31,577 nt of DNA from Prorocentrum cordatum. Its lineage: Eukaryota > Sar > Dinophyceae > Prorocentrales > Prorocentraceae. The position numbers and the translations under genes were made by a program. The number at the start of each line of letters is the position of its first letter. Position 1 is the stretch's first letter. The DNA lies in contig CAUYUJ010000392.1 in assembly GCA_963575745.1 (NCBI GenBank), positions 132,501 to 164,077 on the forward strand, given 5' to 3'. This document shows, piece after piece, positions 1 to 8,906 of the stretch. A model generated the notes under the pieces. The model made no database searches, had not been told where the DNA came from, and was given only the letters and a program-made list of their open reading frames with translations.

Positions 1-120
1 GCCCAGAAGGCTTCAGACCCTGGAGGATTCCTCCTCCTCTTCGTCCTCCTCCTCCGCCTCCTTCTGCTCCCTCCGCCTCCGCCTCCGCCTCTTCCTTCTC
101 CTCCTTCTCCTCCTGCTTAT
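1..120. repeat. (CTC/CCT)n pyrimidine-rich microsatellite
   Basis: Imperfect trinucleotide tract of CTC, CTT and CCG units running from about position 25 to 117. It is noncoding. The first of many polypurine/polypyrimidine tracts in the window, here with the pyrimidines on the plus strand. Confidence 0.85.
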
Positions 121-339
121 CTGATGATAGCAGCTGTGATATCCATGGCCAGGTCTCGAAGCTCACAAACGATCGCGCGCAATAGCCGTCCCAACCCGAC
201 CCTATACCAAACCGAAGAGCCAATTAGTACGGCGACGGTCAGAAGGTCAATCATCTATCTATATACGTGTATGTGTGTACCCACCGAGCTATGGCTGCAA
301 GTCCGTGTGCAAATCAATACGCGAGAGCCTTCCTCATGC

Positions 340-620
340 TTTTCTGGGGCTCTCCATCCTTGGCAAGCTTTAAGAAACCGCTCCGTCGAAGTCTCCATTT
401 TGGAAGGGTGTCTCAGGCGGAACGGCAGCTTGGGGATCACCATGGAGGTATCACGGGGCCTTCTTTGAACTCTCTCGGAGCCCTTGTGGAGCCCTCTTGA
501 GACATCTTAGACGCCCTTTCAAGCCATAGTGGCAGGCCCCCCTACAAACGCCCGCTTTTGGAATACCGTCAATATCAATGTTGGGAGGACGTCTCAGGCG
601 AAACGCCAATTCTGGAAATA
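340..620 (-). repeat. Fragment of the dispersed TTTCGC-GAGACATCC repeat family, minus strand
   Basis: GTGTCTCAGGCGGAACGGCA near 409 and GACGTCTCAGGCGAAACGCC near 588 are reverse complements of the motif that recurs in the 2.1-kb repeat units at 5946-15996 (GCGTTTCGCCTGAGACATCC). The surrounding text, including the phrase 'gagccctcttgagacatct', is also similar in style. This looks like a diverged, inverted relic of that family about 5.5 kb outside the main array. No gene is visible in 121-1168 otherwise. Confidence 0.55.
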
Positions 621-1168
621 TGCTCAAGGGTGCAACGGGAAGCGCTGCTGCTTGAGGTTTTGGTGCTGATGCTGCCGATTGCAGGCGTTCGCGGATGCTC
701 GATGCTGCTTGGCGTGCTTGGTGGTGCACGCATTTGACTGACGATACGTACTGCTGATTTCTGCCTTGATTCAACCCACAAGGCTGTTTTAAACTGATGG
801 TCGTATCAACCCGCCTGGGCGGTATAGCAATCCTGGCCAATGTTTCCCGCCCGGCCCTAAGCCCTATGCCAACTCTCATACCTTCCTCCTTGGACTCTGG
901 ACATCTCTGTCGTGGCAGGCGGGGGGACGACCCCCGCTCAGGACCTGCAGCACGGACGCTGGCAGGCACTCAAATTTCCTCCCCCCTCTCATCCCTGGAC
1001 TGCGTGCACACCGAGGACATCACAATGACGGCCTTACTGTGCGCGCTTCCCTGTACTTGCCAGGAATTCGTTTCTATTCTGAAAAGGGCTACGCCAATAG
1101 GATTCCGATTTGATCCCAGTCGGATTTCACAATCTGATTCCAATTGGGTCTCATCAGGCTTCGCTGCT
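621..1168. other. Intergenic stretch with no recognisable gene
   Basis: Short ORFs exist on both strands but none has recognisable protein character. No tRNA- or rRNA-like structure was seen. Confidence 0.5.
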
Positions 1169-1253
1169 CCTGCTACTGCTTCTTCTCCTCCGTCATCGTC
1201 CTGCTCTTCCTCCCGATCCTGCTCCTCCTCCTCCTCCTCCTCCTCCTCCTCCT
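1169..1253. repeat. (CCT)n microsatellite
   Basis: Near-pure CTC/TCC repeat, cleanest at 1220-1253, ending in TGATTGATC. Pyrimidines are on the plus strand. Confidence 0.9.
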
Positions 1254-1426
1254 GATTGATCTTTCAGACTTAGCGGCCTGGTGGAAGCCGGCGCCTTGAC
1301 ACAGTCGATCATGTCCGAACGCCTCGTGCCTGCCGAGCCCTTCGGGAGGAACGCGAAGTCACTGCCGCTTAAGCCCGGCATCGGAGGCGAGCCGTCGAAA
1401 CTCCCCCGCAACAGGGAGTGCACGCT

Positions 1427-1629
1427 GTCCACGGCCCGAGGGGGAGGAGGAGGAGGAGGAGGAGGAGGAGGAGGAGGAGGAGGAGGAGGAGGAGGAGGGG
1501 GAGGAGGAGGAGGAGGAGGAGGAGAGAGGAGGAGGAGGAGGAGGAGGAGGAGGAGAGGAGGAGGAGGAGGAGGAGGAGGAGGAGGAGGAGGAGGAGGAGG
1601 AGGAGGGGGTACACGAGGTCCACGGCCCG
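1427..1629. repeat. (GGA)n microsatellite bracketed by a 12-bp direct repeat
   Basis: About 170 bp of GGA units (1439-1608) with a few irregular blocks (GAGAGG). GTCCACGGCCCG occurs immediately before it (1427-1438) and again just after it (1618-1629). The direct repeat suggests the tract was inserted, or that it expanded between duplicated flanks. The long polyglycine, polyarginine and polyglutamate ORFs here are only the repeat read in different frames. Confidence 0.9.
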
Positions 1630-1686
1630 TTGGCTCGGCAGCCAGGCGTCCACGGGCAGCCCGTCTTGGCCATGGGGCAGCACGTC

Positions 1687-1770
1687 GAGCCTTCGGGAAA
1701 GCGGTGCGGCGTTGTTCACTGGACGGGAGAGGCAAGTCGACTTTGGGCCTGCGTCGGGCGCCGCCTCGAG
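1687..1770 (+). repeat. Copy 1 of an ~84-bp duplicated block
   Basis: This block, starting GAGCCTTCGGGAAAGCGGTG and ending GGGCGCCGCCTCGAG, recurs at 1932-2070 with few substitutions. In this copy GCGTC is followed directly by GGGCGCC, with no microsatellite between them. Confidence 0.8.
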
Positions 1771-1931
1771 TTCGACTGGACGTAAGAGTGACCTTTCGCC
1801 GGAGTGACCTGTGGTGCGGGCGCAGATGGGCCCCCAGATGGCCGAACGCGAAGCGGCAGCAGCGGCTAGCGCGCCTGGATTTGGCCCCCCCGCGGCCCCC
1901 CAAAAGCCGCGCACCAAAGGCCACTCTTACC

Positions 1932-2070
1932 GAGCCTTCCGGCAAGCGGTGCGGAGTTGTTCATTGGACGGGAGAGGCAAGTCGACTTTGGGCTTGCGTC
2001 CTCCTCGTCCTCCTCCTCCTCCTCCTCGTCCTCCTTCTCCTCCTCCTCCTCCGAGGGGCGCCACCTCGAG
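1932..2070 (+). repeat. Copy 2 of the duplicated block, split by a (CCT)n tract
   Basis: Same block as 1687-1770, but about 55 bp of CCT/CGT units (about 2000-2053) separate GCGTC from GGCGCC. The flanking unique sequence continues on both sides, so the microsatellite arose or was inserted inside a pre-existing duplicated segment. Confidence 0.8.
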
Positions 2071-2218
2071 TGCGGGAGACCCCGAGGAGGGGGCCCGCTT
2101 GTGGCCTCGAGCCAGGCGTGAGCCAGGCTGCGGAGGCACGGCGTTAGACAGGAAGCGGTCCACCTCGTCGGCGGCGACGTCTTGAGCTCCACGGAGATGG
2201 TCGATCATAGGGGGCCCC

Positions 2219-2275
2219 ATGCGAACCCTACCCCTACCCCCAACGATTTCTGAGGGGTAGCGGTAGGGTTCGCAT
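2219..2275. repeat. 22-bp hairpin (inverted repeat, 13-nt loop)
   Basis: The left arm 2219-2240 (ATGCGAACCCTACCCC...) pairs with the right arm 2254-2275 (...GGTAGGGTTCGCAT) at 21 of 22 positions, leaving a 13-nt loop. It could be a small fold-back element, a structured RNA segment or a relic terminus. The CCCTACC units resemble, but are not, plant-type telomere repeats. Confidence 0.85.
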
Positions 2276-2279
2276 GTGG

Positions 2280-2916
2280 TCTCCTAGATCAGTGGCCAGC
2301 CAGTGCTTCAGCCACCGCACCCGGCTGTCGCGCCACGGGTCCATCAGAGCCAGTGCCGTGAATTTGGGACCCGTCTACTGCCAGACGCTTGCGAAGCGGA
2401 GCTCAAAGAGCGGCACGTCTGCGAGCAGCATGTTCACGACGTTGGAGTGCTGCATCTTGTGCAGGTTGCTGATTTTGCCGCACCCTCCCAGCAACCATTT
2501 GGATTTGGCGTTGGTGCCACTGAGCGTTCAGGTGCTCGTAACATCTAACAAACCCATCAGGGCGAAGATGAAGAGGCGTGGCCATCGACCGAGAGATACT
2601 TCTCGCCCAGGTCGGTGAGGTGGATAACCTTGCGAGCAGTCCAAGTGTCTTGTCGCCACGTGCATATGGCGATGCTCCCCATGGTCTGCCGTCAAGCCTC
2701 CAGCGTCTCCGCGATGTTAACGTGCGCAGCCACCGTGTCGTAATGGCGTCCGGCGGCAGCATCATCAAGGTGAGAATGTCGTAACGAAACCAGGTGGCCT
2801 GTCGTAGCGGCGCCCGGCGTCCTGTCGTGACAGCGTCGCGCCGTGTGGAATCCGAGAGAGCGCGTCCCGGACAAAGCGAGCGGCGATCGTCATCATGCGT
2901 CTGGTCTCCGCGATTG
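2280..2916 (-). pseudogene. Possible decayed coding sequence of unknown identity
   Basis: Minus-strand frames contain protein-like stretches broken by stops and frame changes, for example around HLTDLGEKYLSVDG (about 2620-2580). They lie directly downstream, in the minus direction, of the endonuclease remnant at 2917-3300, so this may be more of the same inverted LINE segment between endonuclease and reverse transcriptase. I do not recognise a specific domain and the coding character is weak. Confidence 0.25.
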
Positions 2917-3300
2917 TCAGCTCAGGGGGTAGACGGAGTGTTGGAGATCATCCAGGAGGTATTGCAGGATGGAGGCGTAGGTGGAGGACCTGAAGACGTA
3001 GGTGGAGATGGTCTGCTCGTGGCTCGGGATAACCTGCTTCGCACGAGTACATCGAACAACGACGGCATGATCGCTCAGTTGCCAGTCGGCGTGCTCCGCT
3101 GCCTTACGGTGCACTTCAAAATCGCACAACAGCTGCTCCAGAACTAGTGCAGGGAACGAAATCAAAGGCACGGTTGATGCATGTTGCGGCCTCCGTGGCT
3201 TTGGCATAGCGTGTCGGGAGCTCGCTCGTGATCTCAATCGTCTTGTCAGTGAACATTTCTTGCCATTTTTGGGGGTGTTGCCGATAATTCTTTCCGCAGT
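2917..3300 (-). pseudogene. LINE endonuclease (EEP family) remnant, inverted
   Basis: Read on the minus strand from about 3290 down. The frame containing HPQKWQEMFTDKT, then LPTRYAKATEAATCINR (about 3220-3170), resembles the late part of the apurinic-like endonuclease of dinoflagellate non-LTR elements. A one-base frame change near 3160-3180 leads to SFPALVLEQLLCDF and then to WQLSDHAVVV at about 3081-3052. The SDH triad (3075-3067) is the typical final catalytic motif of the EEP fold. Following residues (STYVFRSSTYASILQ) fit the linker after the endonuclease. The frame break and the missing N-terminal half show it is inactive. Its 5' end abuts the 5' end of the plus-strand reverse-transcriptase segment at about 3300-3330, giving a head-to-head arrangement. 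Confidence 0.6.
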
Positions 3301-3324
3301 GCGAACCGCCTGTCCAGCAGTATA

Positions 3325-5255
3325 TTGAAAATACGAGGCCGTGGATCGGTAACATCGGCAATCAATCATCACCCAAGGGGCGTGACTGAATCGTCCACCG
3401 AACAGGTCCAACAGGGATTCATTCCGGGTAGGAGCTATTTTCGACATATTCTGACCATGGACACCGAGGCTCGGATTGCATCTCTCGATGCTTCCGCAGA
3501 GAATGATAAACCAGTTTCTTATCAGTTTCGATATTACTTCGGTTTGTCCAAGCCTGAGTCGCCGCTTTCTGTTTAAAATGCTCGAGCGTTTCAAGACCCC
3601 GATCGGGTATTAGTTGGCGTTCTCGCATTTGTACTCCCAGATGGTAGGTTTCTTCCGCGTTGGCGGGTCTAGGCTGCTATCGATCCCCATCCGCGGCGTG
3701 GCCCAGGGATGCCTGCTCAGTGGAAGCTTTGGGCGCTAGGCCTGAACCCCTTCCTCCGCCTCCTCGCTTGCCACCGCCTCTTTCGGTCCCTCGGGACTTT
3801 GGGAGCCTGCGCCGACGGCATCGGCTCGATTCTGCGCTCTTTTGCCCTCGTCCGAGCTCTCGAGCCCTTGTTTGTTCAGATGCAGAGTTTTGCCACGTTC
3901 AGTCTTCAAGCATCTAAGTGCGTGGTCGTGTCGCTATGGACTGCGCCTTCACAGCAGGTGATAGAGTCCATCCGTGAGACGTTGGAACGCCTCGCCCAAT
4001 CGTGCACCGGGTCCCACATCCAAGATCATACCAAGTACATCGGAACGTTTATCGGTCCTGGCGCCACGCTTGCGCTGATCTGCGACGCCTCAAATCAGAA
4101 ATATGTCGCCCGATGTAATGAATTAGGCATGCTGCAAGGGTCTGCCGATATCACGTTGAGATTGTACAATACGTCGGTAATCACCTGTCTATCATATTTA
4201 AGCCAGTTCGACCTACCGAGCCGAGCACTTCAGAAACAAGACTTGTGGGGAGTTCATAAGGCGTTACATCTCCCCCTACTCCTTCGCCTCCTCGGAGTTC
4301 CTCTCTCTGTGCTCAGTGGTTCCCCTCCTCCTCTCCCCAATCCATGGCCTGCACGGCGATGGCTAACGCTTGGCGATCAACTTCAATGACCGTCGACACT
4401 GCATGGGGCCCTCCTTATCGTCGCCTCAAGCATGCTGCCTATCTTATCACAGGAGCTGTCGACCACATTTCTGTACAGGCTCTGATTCGGAACGAATGGT
4501 GTGCGCCGTGCTGGACGATGAAACAATCGGTCTTACAGATGATACGAAGCCCTCGCTCGGGCGAGCCGTGCCTGCGCTCTCCTTTCTCGTCTTCTCCGCT
4601 TCGCTCCGCTCGGCGTCATGGGCGCCGGGCCGTGCGAGAGGCAGTCGAGGCTGATGGGAAGCCGAAAAGGCAAAGCGTATATCTCAAGTTTATTTCTCAC
4701 GAGGCTTTTCCTGATAATGTTCAATTCTGATTGGGCGTCGCGTGCAGTCGTGGTCTGACATCACCCCCACACGACTTCAGGAGCGGTGGGATCTGGCTCG
4801 GGAACTCCTGCTCCGTGCTCCTGCTTCTGTTCGGTGGCCCTACTTGAAGACGGTCGCGCGGGGGTGGACGACAACGGAGCGCATGTACGTAACCGAGGAG
4901 CGCTGGAAGTGCGTATTTGTATGCCACCGCCGTCCAGACAGTATTGTCCACTACTCGCGATGCCCTCGACTCACTCACCTCGTGTGTCCTCCTCGTGCGG
5001 TGGTGCTTCCGTGTTCTCTCATCCGTCTCGGGCTCGGCTTGCCAGTTCACTACCCAGCCGTGCTGGCTACATCCCCGTGCTCTTATATTTATCATATAGC
5101 CAAGGAGATGGTCAGTCGCCTCTCGATTTCGACCAATCCCTTGTGGCCCTGAAAGCGGTGCTCACGAAACTGCTGGACAATTACTCGATTCTTCCACCTC
5201 TGCCTCACGCGCCTAGGCCATACAGTTGGCTCAGGCCGAGGCGTCGAGGCTGAGC
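3325..5255 (+). pseudogene. LINE reverse transcriptase and C-terminal region, frameshifted
   Basis: Decayed ORF2 of a non-LTR retrotransposon. In order: QQGFIPGRSYFRHILTMDTE in frame 1 (about 3406-3465); FLISFDITSVCPSLSRRFLF in frame 2 (from about 3510), with the first catalytic Asp; PIRGVAQGCLLSGSF in frame 2 (about 3675-3725); then frame 1 with LGLNPFLRLL and ACADGIGSILRSF, where the second catalytic pair reads DG instead of DD. Thumb-like text (KYIGTFIGPG, LYNTSVITCLSYLSQF) runs to about 4270. A later part in frame 2 (4742-5152) has LKTVARGWTTTERM and a Cys/His knuckle CVFVCHRRPDSIVHYSRCP. At least three frame changes, internal stops and the altered active site make it a pseudogene. The family match is from memory of dinoflagellate LINEs. 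Confidence 0.8.
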
Positions 5256-5272
5256 TTGACAGACTCGGGAAG

Positions 5273-5353
5273 GCACTGGCGCTCCTCCTCCCCCTCCTCC
5301 TCCTCCTCCTCCTCCTTTTCCTCCTCCTCCTTTTTTTATCTTCCTCCTCCAAG
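5273..5353. repeat. (CCT)n pyrimidine tract
   Basis: CTC/CCT units with T-runs follow directly on the end of the LINE pseudogene. It could be a 3'-tail-associated microsatellite, but similar tracts occur throughout the window. Confidence 0.8.
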
Positions 5354-5945
5354 GCACACCGCTCCTCCTTCCTGATTGCGCATCGCACGATTGTTCGTTT
5401 TGAGGACCAAGGTCGTCTGGGACACCCCAGCCGGAGGGGTAGATCGAAAACTAGCCCAGCGCAACGGGAAGGGATGCGTGGGAGGGGTCGGATGCCAGAC
5501 GGGGCGCGAGCGCACCTGGACTGTCCTCTTCCCCTCTCCTCTCTCCCCCGCCTCCTCCTCCCCCTCCCCCTCTGATCTGCCCGCCCTCTCTTGCTTCCTT
5601 CTGCTGCCTCCCGTGGCTCGAGCGCTCGAGCCGTCCGCGAGCCGCAGCGGCGCGTCGTTCGCCTCCGCTTGCACAGCGCCTGCAGGGCAGCCATGACGGG
5701 GATGCTCCGCCGAGCGGCCGCCAGGCTGCGCGGGCCCAGAATCGGGGGCTGATGCGGTCAGGAACTTTGACACAGCGTTGCAGCATGTCTCAACATCTCT
5801 TGCGAATTGCGGGTGGTTGGTTGTGCGGGGTCTTTCGTCGGCGGATGACGGGAAGCGTCTTCGAGGCGCGAGAAGCGAGCTGGACCTCGTGGTTGAATCT
5901 GCAACATCGCTAATTGGCTAATTATCTCTTACTGATACGGGGTGG
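5354..5945. other. Unassigned spacer before the higher-order repeat
   Basis: GC-rich, with a pyrimidine-rich patch at 5520-5620. Open frames occur on both strands but none has recognisable protein content. Confidence 0.5.
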
Positions 5946-7198
5946 CGGGTTGTGCGGGAGCGAGGGTTGGCGGATATTCCAGAATTGCGATTTCGTCTGA
6001 GACATCCTCACAAAGCTGAGATCTTCGCGACATCGTGTTTAGCAGAAGCAAGCGTTTCGCTTGAGATGCCCTCGAAACACCGAGATCCGCGAAATTCGTC
6101 AATCTGTAGAAAATTGCGTTTCGCCAGGGGCATCCCCACCAACATTAGGTGTCGACGGAGGTGTACTATTACCTCTTATGTTAGAAACTACGTTTTCACC
6201 AGGGGCGTCCTCAGAAAAGGAGCGACAACACGGCGGACCAGGAAAAAGTGCACGGCATCAATTTGCATTTCGCTTGGGGCACCCTCAAAAACGGTGAGAT
6301 GTTCTCAACATCAGCTTGTCATCGCTCTTGAAGTGCTTTTAATGAAGAAATGAGAGCCCGACAAGGATCTCAATGTGGCTCCACGAGCGCCCTGATAACT
6401 GCCGAGAATGACGATTTCACTCGGGACATCCCCAGCCATGAAAACATCAAACAGCATCGTTTTGAAACCTGCTGTTCTAACACCGTCTCGGGATCGCTCT
6501 TGAAAAAGATTTCCAGACGGCCCAAGCCAGCCTTCTGAAAATGCCGATTTCGCCGGGGACATCTTCACAACAGAGACGTGTGTGACATCGCATTGGCATC
6601 GTTTTTGATGGCATCGAAACGGCCCCGAACGAGCCCTAAAAGAGCCCCAACATGACTCTAAGGGCGCCCTCGATATTTTTTAACATGCGCATGTCGCTCG
6701 ATACATCCTACACGCATGAGTTGTGCGCACCGCCGACTTTCACATCAACAGGGATGCCGCCTGAGAGAGCCACTAGCAAATTAACATTGTGAATTTAACA
6801 AACGTGTGGAAATTGGGATGTCGCCTGGGTTATCCTCGAACACATGAGATGTTGAAACGGGTGGTTTAAGACCATGCATGTTAAACCTAAGCTTTTCGCT
6901 TGAGACAACTTCTGAACATTGGCAGGATTACGGCTGCCTAACACGCAGAAGCACGGCTGAACGCTAGAGAGCACGGCAGAACACACAGGATCACGGCAAA
7001 ACACACAGGAACACGGCAGAACCCAAGGTTCACACGGGAACGTGGCTGAACCAACAGGAGCACAGCAGAACACACAGGAGCACGAGAGAACGCACAGGAG
7101 CACGAAACGCACGGCAGAACACACAGAACACACAAGAGCACGGCAGAACACAGGAGCACGGCAGAACACGCAGGTGCACGGCAGAACACACAGAACAC
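5946..7198 (+). repeat. 2.1-kb higher-order repeat, unit 1, left part
   Basis: Starts around GTGCGGGAGCGAGG, which recurs at 13870 in unit 3 (GCACGGGAGCGAGG). It contains about a dozen spaced copies of a motif like GCGTTTCGCTTGAGACATCC followed by variable text (for example 5987, 6055, 6116, 6264, 6412, 6544, 6815, 6893). From about 6940 it passes into the 20-bp GGAGCACGGCAGAACACACA array. The unit is interrupted at 7199 by the spliced-leader retroelement and resumes at about 10794. Confidence 0.85.
6940..7198 (+). repeat. 20-bp tandem array (GGAGCACGGCAGAACACACA)n
   Basis: Degenerate 20-bp units. Because 20 is not a multiple of three, every frame reads the same cyclic 20-residue peptide, which produces spurious Cys-rich (minus) and Thr/His/Arg-rich (plus) ORFs. 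This is the left half of the array split by the retroelement. Confidence 0.9.
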
Positions 7199-7220
7199 TC
7201 CGTAGCCATTTTGGCTCAAG
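7199..7220 (+). other. Dinoflagellate spliced leader relic, complete 22 nt
   Basis: TCCGTAGCC...GGCTCAAG matches the dinoflagellate trans-spliced leader (DCCGUAGCC...GGCUCAAG, D = U here) at all 22 positions. It lies exactly at the junction between satellite and insert. Leaders are normally added to mRNA in trans, so a genomic copy at the 5' edge of an insert indicates reverse transcription of a mature trans-spliced mRNA. No splice-donor GT follows it, so it is not an SL RNA gene. Confidence 0.93.
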
Positions 7221-7360
7221 GCCATGGAGCACCCGACGACCGCGAGTCGTCCGCGGCGTTCCGAGCGCGAGGGGCTCCTCGCTTTGGGCCAGTGCACTCG
7301 TTTGGTCTCCTTGCTTTCGCTGCGCAGAAGCGCAATCGCTCAGACCGAGCGCCTGGGGCC

Positions 7361-8536
7361 ATGGCGCGCTCCTCGCGAGGCGGCAGCAGGGGCAAGCGCA
7401 GCAGGCCGTACTGGATGTGCAGCTGCGGAGGTTGGAACTGGGACTGGCGTACCTCCTGCCTCAGCTGTGGGTATGCGGCACCGCCCTGGGCCACGGGGGC
7501 AACGCCGGCGGCGGAGAAGCCCAAGGCCGACAAGGACGGCTGGGTGGACCAGCCGAGGGGGCGCAAAGCCCAGCGGCAGGCCCGCAGTGCGGCTTCGCGA
7601 GCAGCATCCGCCAAGTCGCAGACCTCGGCCTCAGCAGCCAGTGGGGCGCCCAGAGGCGGTGGAGTCACGGCGATCGAGAGGCTACAAGCGACGGTCGAGC
7701 AGCTGGAGGCGCTGCAGGCAGGGCCGCCCGAGGGCGTCGACGACAGCTTCACCAGCGCCGTGGCCAGCCAGCTGGAGTCGAAGCGGGCTGAGCTGGCCAA
7801 GGCCCAGCAGGCAGCAGGAGAGCAGAAGGCCGCCTCCATGCCGAGGTCGACGCTGCTGCACAAGGAAGCCAACGCCATCAGCAAGTCGGAGAAGCGGCTC
7901 CGCGCAACCCGCCAGGACATGGAGCAGAAGCAGGTGGCGCGCGACCTCGCGGAGGCCCAGCTCCAGAAGGCCCAGGAGGAGCTGGCGGAGCGGGATGGCG
8001 CGCTGGAGGAGGCCAGCAGGGCGCTCCAGGTCCTTGAGGAAGCTGCCCGTGAGGAGGCGGAGGCGCGGGAGCGCCAGCGGGCAGCAGAGCGGGCAGGAGC
8101 TAGCCAGGCCCCAGGGCTCCTCACGCAGCTGGACAAGCTGCCAGGGGCTTGGGCCTCCAGCGACCTCGAGGTCGCCTGGGCGGCCGCCCGCGCCCAGATG
8201 GAGGCAGTGCGAGCGCAGCTGGCTGGGCCCCCCTTGGCCCCCGCGCATGCGCCGCAGGCGGAGTCCTGCCCCATGGGCGAGATCAGCAGCGACGACGGCA
8301 ACGACGGCAACCTCGCAGGCAGCGGCGGCCCCTGGCTGCCCCAGGCCGCATCTGAGCGCGGCCAAGCCGAGCGGTGCGGCAACGCGCTCGGCGAGTGGCC
8401 GCAGGTGGCGCAGGCCTGCGAGCGGGAGCTGGCAGCGGAGGCGGCGGACCTGGCCCTTTTGGCTGCTCGCCCCGCTGGCCACGCGGCTGGGGGCAAGGGC
8501 GCAGGGGGCCCTCCAGCGCAGGGGCAGGCCCTGTGA
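7361..8536 (+). CDS. LINE ORF1-like protein: RanBP2-type zinc finger plus coiled coil
   Basis: A 391-residue ORF starting at an ATG in a good context (GGCCATGG), about 140 nt after the spliced leader. Residues 1-17 are basic (RGGSRGKRSR). A zinc finger of RanBP2 type follows (W18, C20-x-C22, W25-N26, C33-x2-C36). A Gln/Arg/Ala-rich linker leads to a long coiled-coil stretch, roughly residues 108-255, rich in Glu, Gln, Lys and Ala (ERLQATVEQLEALQ, LAEAQLQKAQEEL). The C-terminus is Ala/Gly-rich. Such proteins are the usual first ORF of dinoflagellate non-LTR elements and probably bind the element RNA. The frame stays open upstream of 7361 but has no earlier ATG. It ends at TGA 8534-8536. It is intact, so recent insertion or selection is possible. 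Confidence 0.75.
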   Translation: MARSSRGGSRGKRSRPYWMCSCGGWNWDWRTSCLSCGYAAPPWATGATPAAEKPKADKDGWVDQPRGRKAQRQARSAASRAASAKSQTSASAASGAPRGGGVTAIERLQATVEQLEALQAGPPEGVDDSFTSAVASQLESKRAELAKAQQAAGEQKAASMPRSTLLHKEANAISKSEKRLRATRQDMEQKQVARDLAEAQLQKAQEELAERDGALEEASRALQVLEEAAREEAEARERQRAAERAGASQAPGLLTQLDKLPGAWASSDLEVAWAAARAQMEAVRAQLAGPPLAPAHAPQAESCPMGEISSDDGNDGNLAGSGGPWLPQAASERGQAERCGNALGEWPQVAQACERELAAEAADLALLAARPAGHAAGGKGAGGPPAQGQAL

Positions 8537-8586
8537 GGCCCGCGCTGCGGGGCCACGCCAGCTTGGCGGAAGGTGCGCCGAGGCGG

Positions 8587-8835
8587 CGGGCTTGCGCTGC
8601 GCCCTGGGGCCCGAAAGGGGCCAGCCTCAGCATCTTCGCAGCCTTCGGCGACGTCGAGCTCTCCGCGGGCGTGCACTGGCTGGAGCAAGGCAACTCCGAC
8701 ATGGAGCCAGACGTGCGGCCCGAGTTGGGGCGGCCCAGAGGGCTTGTCCGCCCTGTCTGTCTCCCTGGCGACGCTGCCGCCTTTCGCCGACCCGGCGAAG
8801 AAGGGGCCTTTCAGGTGCCCAGCCGCGTGGAGTGA
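8587..8835 (+). pseudogene. Short coding-like segment between ORF1 and the ORF2 remnant
   Basis: In frame 1 the composition is protein-like (SLSIFAAFGDVELSAGVHWL), while the other frames here are arginine-rich. It ends at TGA 8833-8835, where frame 3 becomes the better-looking frame. It may be a frameshifted N-terminal remnant of ORF2, but no endonuclease motif is recognisable. Confidence 0.35.
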
Positions 8836-8906
8836 GCACCTGGGTGGGGATCCACGGCGTCAACGACAGTGACCTGCGCGAGTCCCTGGGGCAGGCAGAG
8901 AGGCCC

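Noticed and set aside
1193-2220. Polyglycine, polyarginine, polyglutamate and polyproline ORFs on both strands
   Set aside because: They are the GGA/CCT microsatellite read in different frames, with no supported domain on either side.
2221-2275. Telomere-like CCCTACC units
   Set aside because: Only a few units occur, they are part of a hairpin, and they differ from the TTTAGGG/CCCTAAA type.
5985-6910. CRISPR-like layout: short conserved motif with variable spacers
   Set aside because: Spacing is irregular, motif copies are degenerate, no cas genes are present and all other features are eukaryotic.
7199-7220. Spliced-leader RNA gene
   Set aside because: The leader is followed directly by GCCATGG rather than a GT donor and the SL RNA intron with its Sm-like site.
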